From Mycobacterium sp. (lineage in GTDB: Bacteria > Actinomycetota > Actinomycetes > Mycobacteriales > Mycobacteriaceae), in the NCBI GenBank assembly GCA_016197405.1, contig JACPVR010000013.1, positions 1-64,000 on the forward strand: DNA of 64,000 nt, in the 5' to 3' direction. The notes beneath the pieces were generated by a model. The model saw nothing but the letters and a program-made list of their open reading frames with translations, was not told the DNA's origin and did no database searches. The translations under genes were made by a program, and so were the position numbers. Of the stretch, positions 6,555 to 14,925 are shown piece by piece. How positions within the stretch are numbered: the stretch's first letter is position 1; the number at the start of each line of letters is the position of its first letter.

Positions 6555-8143
6555 CCGCTCCCCCCTTTGAAGTATTGGTACACCCGTTCCGCCACCGCCT
6601 CCCCGCCGAAGGCGCCAACGGTGGCACCCCCTAGGCCAGCGATAAATGCTCCTGGGGGGCCGGCAACGAATCCACCGGCCATCGCGGCTGGTTCACCCAC
6701 TGCCCACGCGCCGGCCAGCCCGCCAACTGATTTGGTCACAATTTCGACAGGTGATTTATCTTCCGCTAGCCATTCGTACAACCCAGAGCCGAGTTCGAGG
6801 GCACTACCCGCGTACCCGAAGTGCTTTCCTAGCTTTACGAAGGATTCGACGTCCGCTTCAGAGAACGCCACGCCGGGTCCCCAGTGCGACCCAGTCGGCA
6901 GAGCCTCGGCGAACGCTTTCACTCCGTCTTCGCCACCATCCAGCGCTTTGCTCGCCGCCGCAGCCGCATCGAGATACTCCTGTGGGACGACACCATGGGC
7001 GATTCCTTCGGCTACCTGGGCCGCGGCCTGTTCGGAAACCCCGCAGCCCTGCAGCTGTTCCTGCAACCTCGCCAGCGCGGCAGTCCGGTCCTGCACCTCT
7101 AGCTGGTCCAAGAGCTTCGTCGCCTCGTCGGCCTGCATGGGCGTGGGATCCCACCCGAGCTGACCGTCCTCAAGCTGCCTCTGCATCGTCAGCCGAGCCT
7201 TGGCACGGTCGCGCATATCACCGCCGAGAATCGGGTCACGGGCTACCGGTCCGACCGAATTGGCGACGTTGAAATCGTCGAGGCGCTCCCCGGCGAGGAA
7301 CTGCGACTCGGCCTTCTCCTGATCGCTGGCGAACCAGATGGGACTGGTGTCCTTGTTCGTCGGATCGGTGATGGCGGCGTAATCATCGAGACGGCGCTGT
7401 GCCTGCACTTCGTCGATATTCCAACCCAGTTGGCCGTTGGGGTGCAGTGCGGCGGCCTTCTCCACAGTGGCGCGATCCCGGTCCAGCTGCCCTGACTTCT
7501 TGTACTCGTCGGCGGCCTCGGTCGGCGAATTGTTCGCGACGGCGTCGGCGTCGGCCAGGGCCGTCGGGGCGTAGCCCGATGCCACCATCGCCGCCTCGGC
7601 ACTGCGCAACTGGTCGACATAGGCGCCCTGCACGTTCTGCAGATGCCCCAACGACGCGGCGGTTTGATCCTCCGCCTCGCCGACCAGTTCGGTGAGGAAC
7701 ATCGGAATTTCGATACCGTGCGAATCGATCTCGGCGTCGATGTCGTGCAGCGCGGCGTTGAGCTCGCTGATCTCAGCGGCGCTGTCGCGTTGTGCGGTCG
7801 CCAGCGCCGCGGCGGTCTGTTCCAGATCGGCGGCGATGCGGGTGAGCTCCTCAGGGTGTGCCGCCAGCTGGGCGCGCACCCGCTGCACCTCGGCGGCGTC
7901 GTTGATCGGATGCTGGGCGCCGTTGTTGCGATCGTAGGAATCCAGGAACTGCTGGCGAGCCTTGGCGAACTCGTCATCGGCGTCCTTGACTCGAACACCG
8001 GCGTCATGGAAGGCGGCCGCCAGCCCGTCGATTGCTCCCGGATCCCCGGCGTGCAGCTGCTCGGCGATCTCCCAGGGATCACCACCGGCAGCCGCGATGA
8101 GCTGCTCGGCGCTGAACCATTTGAAGGTCGGCTTCACCGACAT
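6551..8143 (-). CDS. Large cassette protein C with conserved front and glycine-rich tip
   Basis: A 530-residue homologue of the 2304-3821 protein. Residues 1-~410 hold the shared helical front (AGGDPWE, AGDPGAIDGLAAAFHDAG, HPINDAAEVQRV, DPILGGDMRDRAKARL). After LPTGSHW come ~120 residues rich in glycine, alanine and proline with hydrophobic stretches (GSALELGSGLYEW, GGLAGAWAVGE, GGFVAGPPGAFIAGLGGATVGAF). Such glycine-zipper-like segments suggest membrane insertion, and no enzymatic motif is visible. There is no Sec signal peptide, so any export would need a type VII-like route. The tip is homologous to the orphan remnant at 5344-5690. It is followed by its coupled membrane partner. Confidence 0.8.
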   Translation of the reverse strand: MSVKPTFKWFSAEQLIAAAGGDPWEIAEQLHAGDPGAIDGLAAAFHDAGVRVKDADDEFAKARQQFLDSYDRNNGAQHPINDAAEVQRVRAQLAAHPEELTRIAADLEQTAAALATAQRDSAAEISELNAALHDIDAEIDSHGIEIPMFLTELVGEAEDQTAASLGHLQNVQGAYVDQLRSAEAAMVASGYAPTALADADAVANNSPTEAADEYKKSGQLDRDRATVEKAAALHPNGQLGWNIDEVQAQRRLDDYAAITDPTNKDTSPIWFASDQEKAESQFLAGERLDDFNVANSVGPVARDPILGGDMRDRAKARLTMQRQLEDGQLGWDPTPMQADEATKLLDQLEVQDRTAALARLQEQLQGCGVSEQAAAQVAEGIAHGVVPQEYLDAAAAASKALDGGEDGVKAFAEALPTGSHWGPGVAFSEADVESFVKLGKHFGYAGSALELGSGLYEWLAEDKSPVEIVTKSVGGLAGAWAVGEPAAMAGGFVAGPPGAFIAGLGGATVGAFGGEAVAERVYQYFKGGSG

Positions 8144-8225
8144 CGCGCGGGCACCCCCCTCAGCTCCCGCACCAGTTTAGTGTTTGCTACCCACCAGACA
8201 ATTCACCTCGGCGCCCCCTGGCGCG

Positions 8226-9113
8226 TCAGACCGCGGGCGCCGAGGTCGGCGCGTCACGCGTCGACGTGCGATTCCACAGACCGCCCAGCAGCGTCGCGAC
8301 CAGCCCGACGGCCACCAGACCCGCACCGCCGAGCAGGCTCAGGTTGAGCCAGTCGTGCATGCCGGCGACGGCATGCGACACCATCGATTCGGCGATCTGA
8401 CGGATATCGTCCGGGGTGTTGCCGAGCAGACCGTCGAGGCGCCTGCGACCGATCTCCAGCCCGGCCCACCCCGCGCCGCCGACCAGGATCGCCGACGCCC
8501 CCAACGCCACCAGCGCTTTGCCACGACGACGAGCGACGGCCAGTGTCAGCACGGCGAAAATCCCGGTCAGGATGGTCAGACCCACGCTTGCCCACGGTCC
8601 CCAGCGCGCGACCTGCTGCAACTGCCCCGGTCGCAGTCCCGCCGCCGCATTCTCGGTCAGCGGCACCGGCAGGCTCGACGGCGCGGTGACGCCGAAGCTC
8701 TGCAAAGTCTGCTGAATGGAGCTGTCGTTGAGCATCGGCCCCAGGTCCACGACCCAGCGTCCCTGCGAATCCAGGTCCGAGCGCACTGTGTTGGTGAAAA
8801 GCCAGCGGTGCGCGAACCGGTTGGCCTGCGCGAACTGCTCGGGGAACGCCGAACTGCCGGTATAGCTGCCGGTCACAGCCCGCAGCAGGTCGGTATCGGT
8901 GTCGTAGCCGCTGTTGCTGGCCAGGTCCGACAACTGCGTCGCGAGCTCGGCGGCCATGGCGTCCTGCAGCTTCGGATCGGCAGCGGCACCCTGTGCGAAA
9001 TGTGCGTAGCCGTCGGAGTCGACGAGGTGCCGTTGCGCCCACACCGCGGGCAACGTCGCCGCCAACAGAACGGTGGTGACGAGCCACAGCAGAGCCGTCA
9101 TCACGAACCGCAC
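8226..9113 (-). CDS. Conserved membrane protein, unknown function
   Basis: A 295-residue protein with an N-terminal signal-anchor (MTALLWLVTTVLLAATLPA), a ~150-residue extracytoplasmic domain, and three C-terminal hydrophobic segments near residues 175-195, 205-222 and 258-280. GTG 9113 is chosen because AAGGGAAGG stands about seven bases upstream; ATG 9101 is possible. The pattern resembles actinobacterial hypothetical membrane proteins with a periplasmic loop, but I do not recognise a named family. It is followed on the opposite side by the ppk2 gene on the same strand and may be co-transcribed with it. Confidence 0.7.
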   Translation of the reverse strand: MRFVMTALLWLVTTVLLAATLPAVWAQRHLVDSDGYAHFAQGAAADPKLQDAMAAELATQLSDLASNSGYDTDTDLLRAVTGSYTGSSAFPEQFAQANRFAHRWLFTNTVRSDLDSQGRWVVDLGPMLNDSSIQQTLQSFGVTAPSSLPVPLTENAAAGLRPGQLQQVARWGPWASVGLTILTGIFAVLTLAVARRRGKALVALGASAILVGGAGWAGLEIGRRRLDGLLGNTPDDIRQIAESMVSHAVAGMHDWLNLSLLGGAGLVAVGLVATLLGGLWNRTSTRDAPTSAPAV

Positions 9114-9144
9114 GAGTACGCCTTCCCTTTCGGGCGCGCCGTGC

Positions 9145-10005
9145 TCAGTCGGCCAGCGCGCGCCCCACGATCAGCGGATCGGCCTGTCCGACCACCTCGT
9201 GATCCTTGTTGTCATAGTCGAACTTACCGAGCACATGGCGCATCGCATTGATCCGGGCGCGCTTCTTGTCATTGCTCTTGACCACGGTCCATGGCGCGAT
9301 CTCGGTGTCCGTCCAGGCGAACATGTCCTCTTTGGCGGCGGTGTAGTCGTCCCATTTGTCCAGAGACGCGAGGTCGGTCGGTGAGAGTTTCCACTGCCGG
9401 ACCGGATCGACCTGCCGGATGGTGAACCGGGTGCGCTGCTCTGATTGCGTCACCGAGAACCAGAGTTTGGTGAGCTTGATGCCGTCGTTGACCAGCATCT
9501 GCTCGAAAAGCGGTGCCTGGCGGACGAATTCGGCATGCTGCTTCGGCGTGCAGAAATCCATCACGCGTTCGACTCCGGCGCGGTTGTACCAGGACCGGTC
9601 GAACAGCACGATCTCACCGGCGGCAGGCATGTGCTGCACGTAGCGCTGGAAATACCACTGGGTGCGTTCCTTCTCGGTCGGCTTTTCCAGGGCCACCACC
9701 CGGGCACCGCGCGGGTTGAGGTGCTCCATGAAGCGCTTGATGGTGCCGCCCTTGCCCGCGGCGTCGCGGCCCTCGAACACGATGACGTGCCGGTGGCCGT
9801 GCGTCTGGCTCCACTTCTGCAGCTTGAGCAGCTCGATCTGCAGAAGTCGCTTCTGCTCCTCGTACTCGCTGCGGGTCATCCGCTCGTCGTACGGGTAGTT
9901 CTCCCGCCAGGTGTCGACCGGTTCGCCGCCGGGCTCGAGCAGCAGAACGGGATCGTCGTCGTCATCGTCGCGGACGCTGTACTGATTGCCATCGGTGTGC
10001 AACAC
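9145..10005 (-). CDS. ppk2: Polyphosphate kinase 2 (PPK2)
   Basis: Polyphosphate:nucleotide phosphotransferase that moves phosphate between polyphosphate and ADP or GDP. The Walker A-like EGRDAAGKGG and Walker B-like LFDRSWYNRAGVE motifs are intact, as are the family blocks FMEHLNPRGARV, QWYFQRYV and VRQWKLSPTDL. The frame is open far upstream (to 10290), but similarity to PPK2 begins only after the acidic DDDDDD stretch. GTG 10005 lies six bases after TATTTT, which fits a leaderless start and gives 286 residues, the usual PPK2 length. An upstream-extended start cannot be fully excluded. Confidence 0.9.
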   Translation of the reverse strand: MLHTDGNQYSVRDDDDDDPVLLLEPGGEPVDTWRENYPYDERMTRSEYEEQKRLLQIELLKLQKWSQTHGHRHVIVFEGRDAAGKGGTIKRFMEHLNPRGARVVALEKPTEKERTQWYFQRYVQHMPAAGEIVLFDRSWYNRAGVERVMDFCTPKQHAEFVRQAPLFEQMLVNDGIKLTKLWFSVTQSEQRTRFTIRQVDPVRQWKLSPTDLASLDKWDDYTAAKEDMFAWTDTEIAPWTVVKSNDKKRARINAMRHVLGKFDYDNKDHEVVGQADPLIVGRALAD

Positions 10006-10011
10006 CGGCAA

Positions 10012-10017
10012 AAAATA
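10012..10017 (-). promoter_or_regulatory. Leaderless -10 box of ppk2
   Basis: TATTTT on the minus strand (AAAATA on the plus strand) stands six bases before the GTG start. This is the usual distance for mycobacterial leaderless mRNAs. Confidence 0.45.
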
Positions 10018-10064
10018 TCGGCATCGACGTACGCGGCGGTGACGCCAAGGTGAACAGCAGGTGG

Positions 10065-11585
10065 TTACTTGGCGTTCTTGCGCGGCCGGGACAACGCCAT
10101 CTTGGTCATCATCTTGTTCATCCGCGCCAGCGTTTTGGCCGAGTTGTTGTAGTAGTTGCCCCCGGCGCCGACATTGGTCCGGGGCGCCACGACCGTCTCC
10201 TGCCTGCAGAACTTGCGCATGCCGTCGGCGGCGCCGAACCGGGCGCCGATTCCGGAGGCCTTCCAGCCGCCCATCGGCGCCGTGGTGCACATCAGGTTGG
10301 AGACCACATCGTTGATGTTGACAGCGCCGCAGTCGAGCTGCACGGCGATATCCCTGGCGCGTTCGACGTCACGGGAGAACACCGAGGCGCTCAGCCCGTA
10401 CGGGCTGTCGTTGGCCAGCCGGATGGCCTCGGCGACGGTGTCGACCTTCATGATCGGCAGGGTGGGGCCGAAGGTCTCTTCGGTCATCGCGGCCATCGAA
10501 TGATCGACGTCGACCAGTACGGTCGGCGGATAGAAGCTGCCCGCGCCGCCGGTGCGCTCGCCGCCGGTGAGCGCCTTGGCGCCCTTGGCCAGGGCGTCGC
10601 CGACATGCCGTTCGGTCACCGCGAGCTGACTCTCGTCGATCAGCGCGCCGACGTGGTTGCCTTCGCCCGCACCGACCTGCAGCGCTTTGACGGCCTTGAC
10701 CACCGCGGCGACGAACTGGTCGTAGACCTGGGACAACACGTAGACCCGTTCCACCGACACACACATCTGGCCCGCGTTGAACAGCCCACCCCACACCGCG
10801 GCGTTGGCGGCCAGCTCGACGTCGGCGTCCTCGCAGACGATCATCGGGTCTTTGCCGCCGAGTTCGAGGCTGACCGGGGTGAGCCGGCGCGCGGCCCGTT
10901 CCATGACCTTGACGCCGGTCGCCGACGAGCCGGTGAACTGGATGTAGTCCGAGACGTCGATGACGGCCTCGGAAACCTCGCGTGCCCCCTGGGCCAGCGC
11001 GAACACCGGCGGTGCGCCGGACTCCCGCCAGCCACGCACCAGCAGCTCAGCGGTCAGCGGGGTGCGCTCGGACGGTTTGAGCAGCACCGCGCAACCCGCG
11101 GCCAGCGCGCCGAGGGCATCCATCATGGCGTTGGCGACGGGAAAGTTCCACGGCGCGATGATGCCCACCACGGGCCGCGGCCGGTAATGCACGGAGATCT
11201 TCTTGATCGACAGGAAGGCCAGCGGTGCGGGCCGGCTCTCCGGTGCCAAGGCCTTTTCCATGGTCTTGACGTAGTACGACGCGATCATGATCAGCATCGG
11301 CACTTCCTGCATCGCATCGACGGAGGATTTGCCGGTCTCGGCGATCAGCAGTCGTTCGATCTCGTCACGGTGCTCGCCGAGCCACACCGCGAAACGCGAC
11401 AGCGCCTTGGCGCGACCCTGCGGGCCGCGACGTTCCCATTCGCGTTGCGCCTCGCGCAGGCCTGCGGCGATGGCGGGCACGTCGGCGGGGTCGGTCCAGG
11501 CCACCTCACCAGCGACGGCACCGGTGGCGGGGTTACGGATCGCGCTCGTCCCGGACAGGGTGGGCACGTCGTGAGTGGCAGTCAT
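10065..11585 (-). CDS. NAD(P)-dependent aldehyde dehydrogenase
   Basis: Oxidises an aldehyde to the carboxylate; the closest functional class by motif is succinate-semialdehyde or aliphatic aldehyde dehydrogenase. The cofactor-binding IIAPWNFP and FTGSSATG, catalytic Glu in LELGGKDP and catalytic Cys in NAGQMCVSVE are all present, and 506 residues is normal for the family. The C-terminal tail (ARMNKMMTKMALSRPRKNAK) is basic and may be membrane-associated. It is encoded upstream of ppk2 on the same strand with a 59-base gap. The substrate cannot be read from the sequence. Confidence 0.9.
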   Translation of the reverse strand: MTATHDVPTLSGTSAIRNPATGAVAGEVAWTDPADVPAIAAGLREAQREWERRGPQGRAKALSRFAVWLGEHRDEIERLLIAETGKSSVDAMQEVPMLIMIASYYVKTMEKALAPESRPAPLAFLSIKKISVHYRPRPVVGIIAPWNFPVANAMMDALGALAAGCAVLLKPSERTPLTAELLVRGWRESGAPPVFALAQGAREVSEAVIDVSDYIQFTGSSATGVKVMERAARRLTPVSLELGGKDPMIVCEDADVELAANAAVWGGLFNAGQMCVSVERVYVLSQVYDQFVAAVVKAVKALQVGAGEGNHVGALIDESQLAVTERHVGDALAKGAKALTGGERTGGAGSFYPPTVLVDVDHSMAAMTEETFGPTLPIMKVDTVAEAIRLANDSPYGLSASVFSRDVERARDIAVQLDCGAVNINDVVSNLMCTTAPMGGWKASGIGARFGAADGMRKFCRQETVVAPRTNVGAGGNYYNNSAKTLARMNKMMTKMALSRPRKNAK

Positions 11586-11638
11586 CTGGCCATCGTAACC
11601 AGTGGGTGTGATCTACACCGCACCGGGGTTGACACCTG

Positions 11639-12220
11639 TCAAGTAGCGTCCAGCCGGGCCCGGCGCCGATCCAGGATCACGATGACGACGCATACGACGG
11701 CGGTGCCCAACAGCACCGCTCCGACGGCATCGGTGAAGTAGTGGAAGGTGGTCGACGCGCCGAGCATGCCGGCCAGTCCCGCAAACGTCGCGGCAACGAT
11801 CGCCCAGACCCGGCGGTGCGCCACCAGCACCAGCATCCCCAGCACCGTGGTCATGACCGTGACGTGACCACTGGGATAGGCCAGGATGTGGTCGATCTCC
11901 CGCCCGAACAGCATCTTGCACAACCGTGCGGTGATGAGCGCGACGACGGGAGCGACGGCGGCCAGGGTGGCCATCAGCCAGCGACGTTGCCACAGAGCGA
12001 TCACGACGCCCAGCGCGTAGAGCAGCATCAGCACCCGCGGCTCGACGAAGAACAACAGGAACGGCCGCAGCCAGCGGATGTGCGCCTCGTAGAGAAACCA
12101 GTCGTCCAGGGGCGTCGACGCCTTGCCCACCGCGATGCCCAACACCACCATCGCCGTCAGCGCAATGGGCGGCCACCACCGGACGGCCGCGGCGGCCGTC
12201 AGCCTGGAACCCGTGATCAC
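11639..12220 (-). CDS. PAP2-family membrane phosphatase
   Basis: A 193-residue membrane protein with about five or six hydrophobic segments and the PAP2 (lipid phosphatase) motifs YPSGH and FHYFTDAVG, which supply the catalytic histidines and Asp. The first motif is degenerate (KMLFGRE rather than the usual K-x6-RP). GTG 12220 overlaps the upstream stop as GTGA, which favours it over longer frames. It probably dephosphorylates a lipid or prenyl phosphate on the outer face of the membrane. Coupled to the DinB-like gene. Confidence 0.85.
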   Translation of the reverse strand: MITGSRLTAAAAVRWWPPIALTAMVVLGIAVGKASTPLDDWFLYEAHIRWLRPFLLFFVEPRVLMLLYALGVVIALWQRRWLMATLAAVAPVVALITARLCKMLFGREIDHILAYPSGHVTVMTTVLGMLVLVAHRRVWAIVAATFAGLAGMLGASTTFHYFTDAVGAVLLGTAVVCVVIVILDRRRARLDAT

Positions 12221-12735
12221 CCGGCGATTCCGCGGACGTAAGCCCCCTGCCCCAGATGTTGCGCGCAATCATCGATGATGCTGACCAGTCGTGCGCTGGC
12301 GGTGACCGGCGGATCCCACCGCGTGTCCACCACCCGGGCCAGCTCCTCGACCGTGAGCGTCGTGAGGTAATCCAGCGTCATGGCGTGCACCGCGTGGTAG
12401 TAGTCCGACAGCAGCGCCGCCGGCGCGCGAACCTTGGCGACATCGGCCGCCGTATGGCCATAACCGGTGTCGCCGCGCGGCAGGTCGAGACCGAAACGGT
12501 CCACCCAGCCGTCGGCGGTCCACACCTCGGGAATCCCGGCGATATCGGCGACCTGCGCGTCCTGAACCCGCGCGCTGTGCCAGAGCAGCCAGGCGATGGT
12601 GTTTGCGTCCGAGGTCGGCCGATAAAGCGCGACCTCGTCGGTCAAACCGTCGGTCAGTGCGTCGGCGTGCTCGATCAGCCGGGTGAATGCATCACGCAGC
12701 AGCTCGCGGGTAGCGGAAGCGTCGGAGTCAGCCAT
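12217..12735 (-). CDS. DinB-like (DUF664-type) mycothiol-dependent protein
   Basis: A 172-residue four-helix protein of the DinB/YfiT-like superfamily. Candidate metal-binding histidines are His53 in LLWHSARV, one in the YYHAVHAM helix near residue 110 and one near residue 160 in CAQHLGQGAYVRG. Relatives in actinobacteria are mycothiol-dependent enzymes or metal-binding proteins of unknown role. Its stop overlaps the start of the PAP2 gene, so the two are co-expressed, although no functional link is obvious. Confidence 0.85.
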   Translation of the reverse strand: MADSDASATRELLRDAFTRLIEHADALTDGLTDEVALYRPTSDANTIAWLLWHSARVQDAQVADIAGIPEVWTADGWVDRFGLDLPRGDTGYGHTAADVAKVRAPAALLSDYYHAVHAMTLDYLTTLTVEELARVVDTRWDPPVTASARLVSIIDDCAQHLGQGAYVRGIAG

Positions 12736-12785
12736 GCACCGACGCTACCCCGGTTTGCCGGACCGGCCACGGTGACGTTGTGCCG

Positions 12786-13175
12786 CTAACCGGCCGGGCC
12801 GCCGCCATGGAAGACCGCCTCGACATTGTTGCCGTCCGGGTCGCGGACGAACGCCCCGTAGTACTTGGGGTGATACTCCGGCCACAGTCGCGGCTCGTGC
12901 AGCGGCTCCGCGCCGTGCGCCAGGGCCTCATGGAAGAACGCCTGCACCTGTTCGGGACTCGCCGCACCGAACGCGATATGCACCTCCCGATTGGGACCGG
13001 TGGCCTCACCGGCGGACTGGTCGGCGATCCAGAAGGATGGGTGACCATCGGTGCCGTACCCGACGGCCTCGGCGAAGTCCATCTGGCGGGTGTACCCCAG
13101 GACACCGAGGGTGCTGTCGTAGAACTCCTTCGACTTGCCAAGGTCTGCACAGTTGATTCCGAAGTGATCTATCAC
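12786..13175 (-). CDS. VOC (glyoxalase/bleomycin resistance-like) protein
   Basis: A 129-residue single VOC repeat pair: VIDHFGINCADLGKSKEFYD at the start and YYGAFVRDPDGNNVEAVFH at the end, with His and Glu metal-ligand positions. The frame extends upstream to 13382, into the divergent amidohydrolase gene, but VOC similarity starts here. GTG 13175 follows TACGAT by six bases, consistent with a leaderless start; GTG 13181 is an alternative. Likely a small metalloenzyme such as a lyase or dioxygenase; substrate unknown. Confidence 0.85.
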   Translation of the reverse strand: MIDHFGINCADLGKSKEFYDSTLGVLGYTRQMDFAEAVGYGTDGHPSFWIADQSAGEATGPNREVHIAFGAASPEQVQAFFHEALAHGAEPLHEPRLWPEYHPKYYGAFVRDPDGNNVEAVFHGGGPAG

Positions 13176-13181
13176 ACGCAC

Positions 13182-13191
13182 ATCGTAGATT
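13182..13191. promoter_or_regulatory. Overlapping divergent leaderless promoters
   Basis: TACGAT on the minus strand (13187-13182) serves the VOC gene and TAGATT on the plus strand (13186-13191) serves the amidohydrolase. Each stands six bases before its start codon, and the two boxes share the TA at 13186-13187. Only 22 bases separate the two start codons. Confidence 0.6.
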
Positions 13192-13197
13192 CGCGGT

Positions 13198-14925
13198 ATG
13201 ACATCTGACTTGATCATCCGCGGCGGAACGGTCGTGGACGGCCTGGGCGGAGCGCCGTTCGTCGCCGACATCGCCGTGCGTGACGGGGTGATCACCGCGG
13301 TCGGCACCATCGAAGACACCGCGGAGCGGGAGATCGACGCGACCGGATTACTGGTCACCCCGGGTTTCGTCGACCTGCACACCCATTACGACGGGCAGGC
13401 CATCTGGAGCGACCGACTCATCCCGTCCTCGGCCCACGGCGTCACCACAGCCGTCATGGGTAACTGCGGTGTCGGCTTCGCACCATGCCGCCAATCCGAC
13501 CACGACGTCCTCGTCGACGTGATGGCCGGCGTCGAAGACATCCCGGGCGTGGTGATGGTCGACGGCCTGCCGTGGACCTGGGAGACCTTCCCGGAGTTCC
13601 TGGATGCACTCGACGCCGGCCGGCGCGATATCGACGTGGCGGCACTGCTGCCGCACTCCCCGCTGCGCGTCTACGTCATGGGCCGGCGTGGGGTCGATCG
13701 GGAACCGGCAGGCCCGGAGGATCTGGCCCAGATGCGCAAGCTGGCGGCCGAGGCCGTCGAGGTCGGCGCGTTGGGGTTCGCATCGTCGCGGTTGACCATC
13801 CACAAGACCGAAAGTGGTTTACCCATACCGAGTTACGACGCGGCCTATGCCGAAATCGAAGCCATCGCGCGCGGCGTCGACGATGCCGGTGGCGGCCTGA
13901 TCCAATTCGTCCCGGACCTGGTGGCCGGGGATTACCAGCCCGCGCTGCAGACGGTATTCGATGTCGCCGCCGACGTCGGCCTGCCGGTGACATTCACCCT
14001 TGCCATCGGCAATGCCGGCGAACCGTACTTCCTGGACGCGCTGACCATGGTGGAGAAGGCCAACGCCGACGGCGGGGAGATCACCGCGCAGATCTTCCCG
14101 CGTCCGATCGGGCTGGTCATCGGGCTCGAACTGTCCGGCAACCCTTTCGTGCTGTACCCCAGCTACCAGGAGATCGCCCACCTGCCGTTGCCCGAGCGCG
14201 TCGCAGAGATGCGTAAACCCGAAGTGCGGCAACGCATTCTGAGTGACTCTCCGTCGGCGGCCGGGCATCCGCTGATGTTCATGGTGCAAGCCTGGGACTG
14301 GATCTTCCCGCTGGGCGATCCGCCGAACTACGAGCCCGACCCGGCCGACAGCATCCGTGCCCGTGCCAGGGCCCGCGGCGTCAGCCCGCTCGAGGAGGCC
14401 TACGACCGCGTACTCGACGATGACGGGCACGCCATGCTGCTGGTGACGCTGGCCAACTTCCGGGACAGCTCCCTGGACACCGTGGCCGAACTGATCCGTC
14501 GCGACGACGTGGTGCTCGGCCTGGGTGACGGTGGCGCGCACTACGGGATGATCTGCGATGCCAGCTTCCCCACCTATCTGCTGACGCACTGGGTGCGCGA
14601 CCGAAGCAGCGGTCGGCTCACGGTGCAGGAGGCGGTCCGCGAGTTGACCTCGGTGCCGGCCCGGGTGGCCGGGCTGGCCGACCGTGGCCGAATTGCGGTG
14701 GGCTACAAGGCCGATCTCAATGTCATCGACCACGCCGCACTGCGACTGCACAAGCCGACCATCGCGCACGACCTGCCTGCGGGCGGGCGCCGCCTCGACC
14801 AGAGTGCCGAGGGGTACGTCGCCACCATCGTCTCCGGCGAGGTGATCGCCGAACGCGGTATGCCTACCGATGCGCGGCCCGGCAAGCTGATCCGCGGACG
14901 CCAGCCGGCCCCGTCAGCTGGTTGA
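13198..14925 (+). CDS. Amidohydrolase family 3 (N-acyl-D-amino-acid deacylase-like)
   Basis: A 575-residue metal-dependent hydrolase. The beta-sandwich start (LIIRGGTVVDGLGG) leads to the metal-binding HTH at residues 61-63 in FVDLHTHYDGQ. Later come GDGGAHYGM and the C-terminal GYKADLNVID that completes the sandwich. This order is typical of D-aminoacylase-like enzymes, which are often annotated for N-acyl-D-amino acids although the true substrate is unproven. The ATG is six bases from a TAGATT box, fitting a leaderless mRNA. The 3' end overlaps the convergent SDR gene by 12 bases. Confidence 0.9.
   Translation: MTSDLIIRGGTVVDGLGGAPFVADIAVRDGVITAVGTIEDTAEREIDATGLLVTPGFVDLHTHYDGQAIWSDRLIPSSAHGVTTAVMGNCGVGFAPCRQSDHDVLVDVMAGVEDIPGVVMVDGLPWTWETFPEFLDALDAGRRDIDVAALLPHSPLRVYVMGRRGVDREPAGPEDLAQMRKLAAEAVEVGALGFASSRLTIHKTESGLPIPSYDAAYAEIEAIARGVDDAGGGLIQFVPDLVAGDYQPALQTVFDVAADVGLPVTFTLAIGNAGEPYFLDALTMVEKANADGGEITAQIFPRPIGLVIGLELSGNPFVLYPSYQEIAHLPLPERVAEMRKPEVRQRILSDSPSAAGHPLMFMVQAWDWIFPLGDPPNYEPDPADSIRARARARGVSPLEEAYDRVLDDDGHAMLLVTLANFRDSSLDTVAELIRRDDVVLGLGDGGAHYGMICDASFPTYLLTHWVRDRSSGRLTVQEAVRELTSVPARVAGLADRGRIAVGYKADLNVIDHAALRLHKPTIAHDLPAGGRRLDQSAEGYVATIVSGEVIAERGMPTDARPGKLIRGRQPAPSAG

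Noticed and set aside
12786..13382. 68-residue N-terminal extension of the VOC protein
   Set aside because: It lies over the amidohydrolase start and has no VOC similarity.
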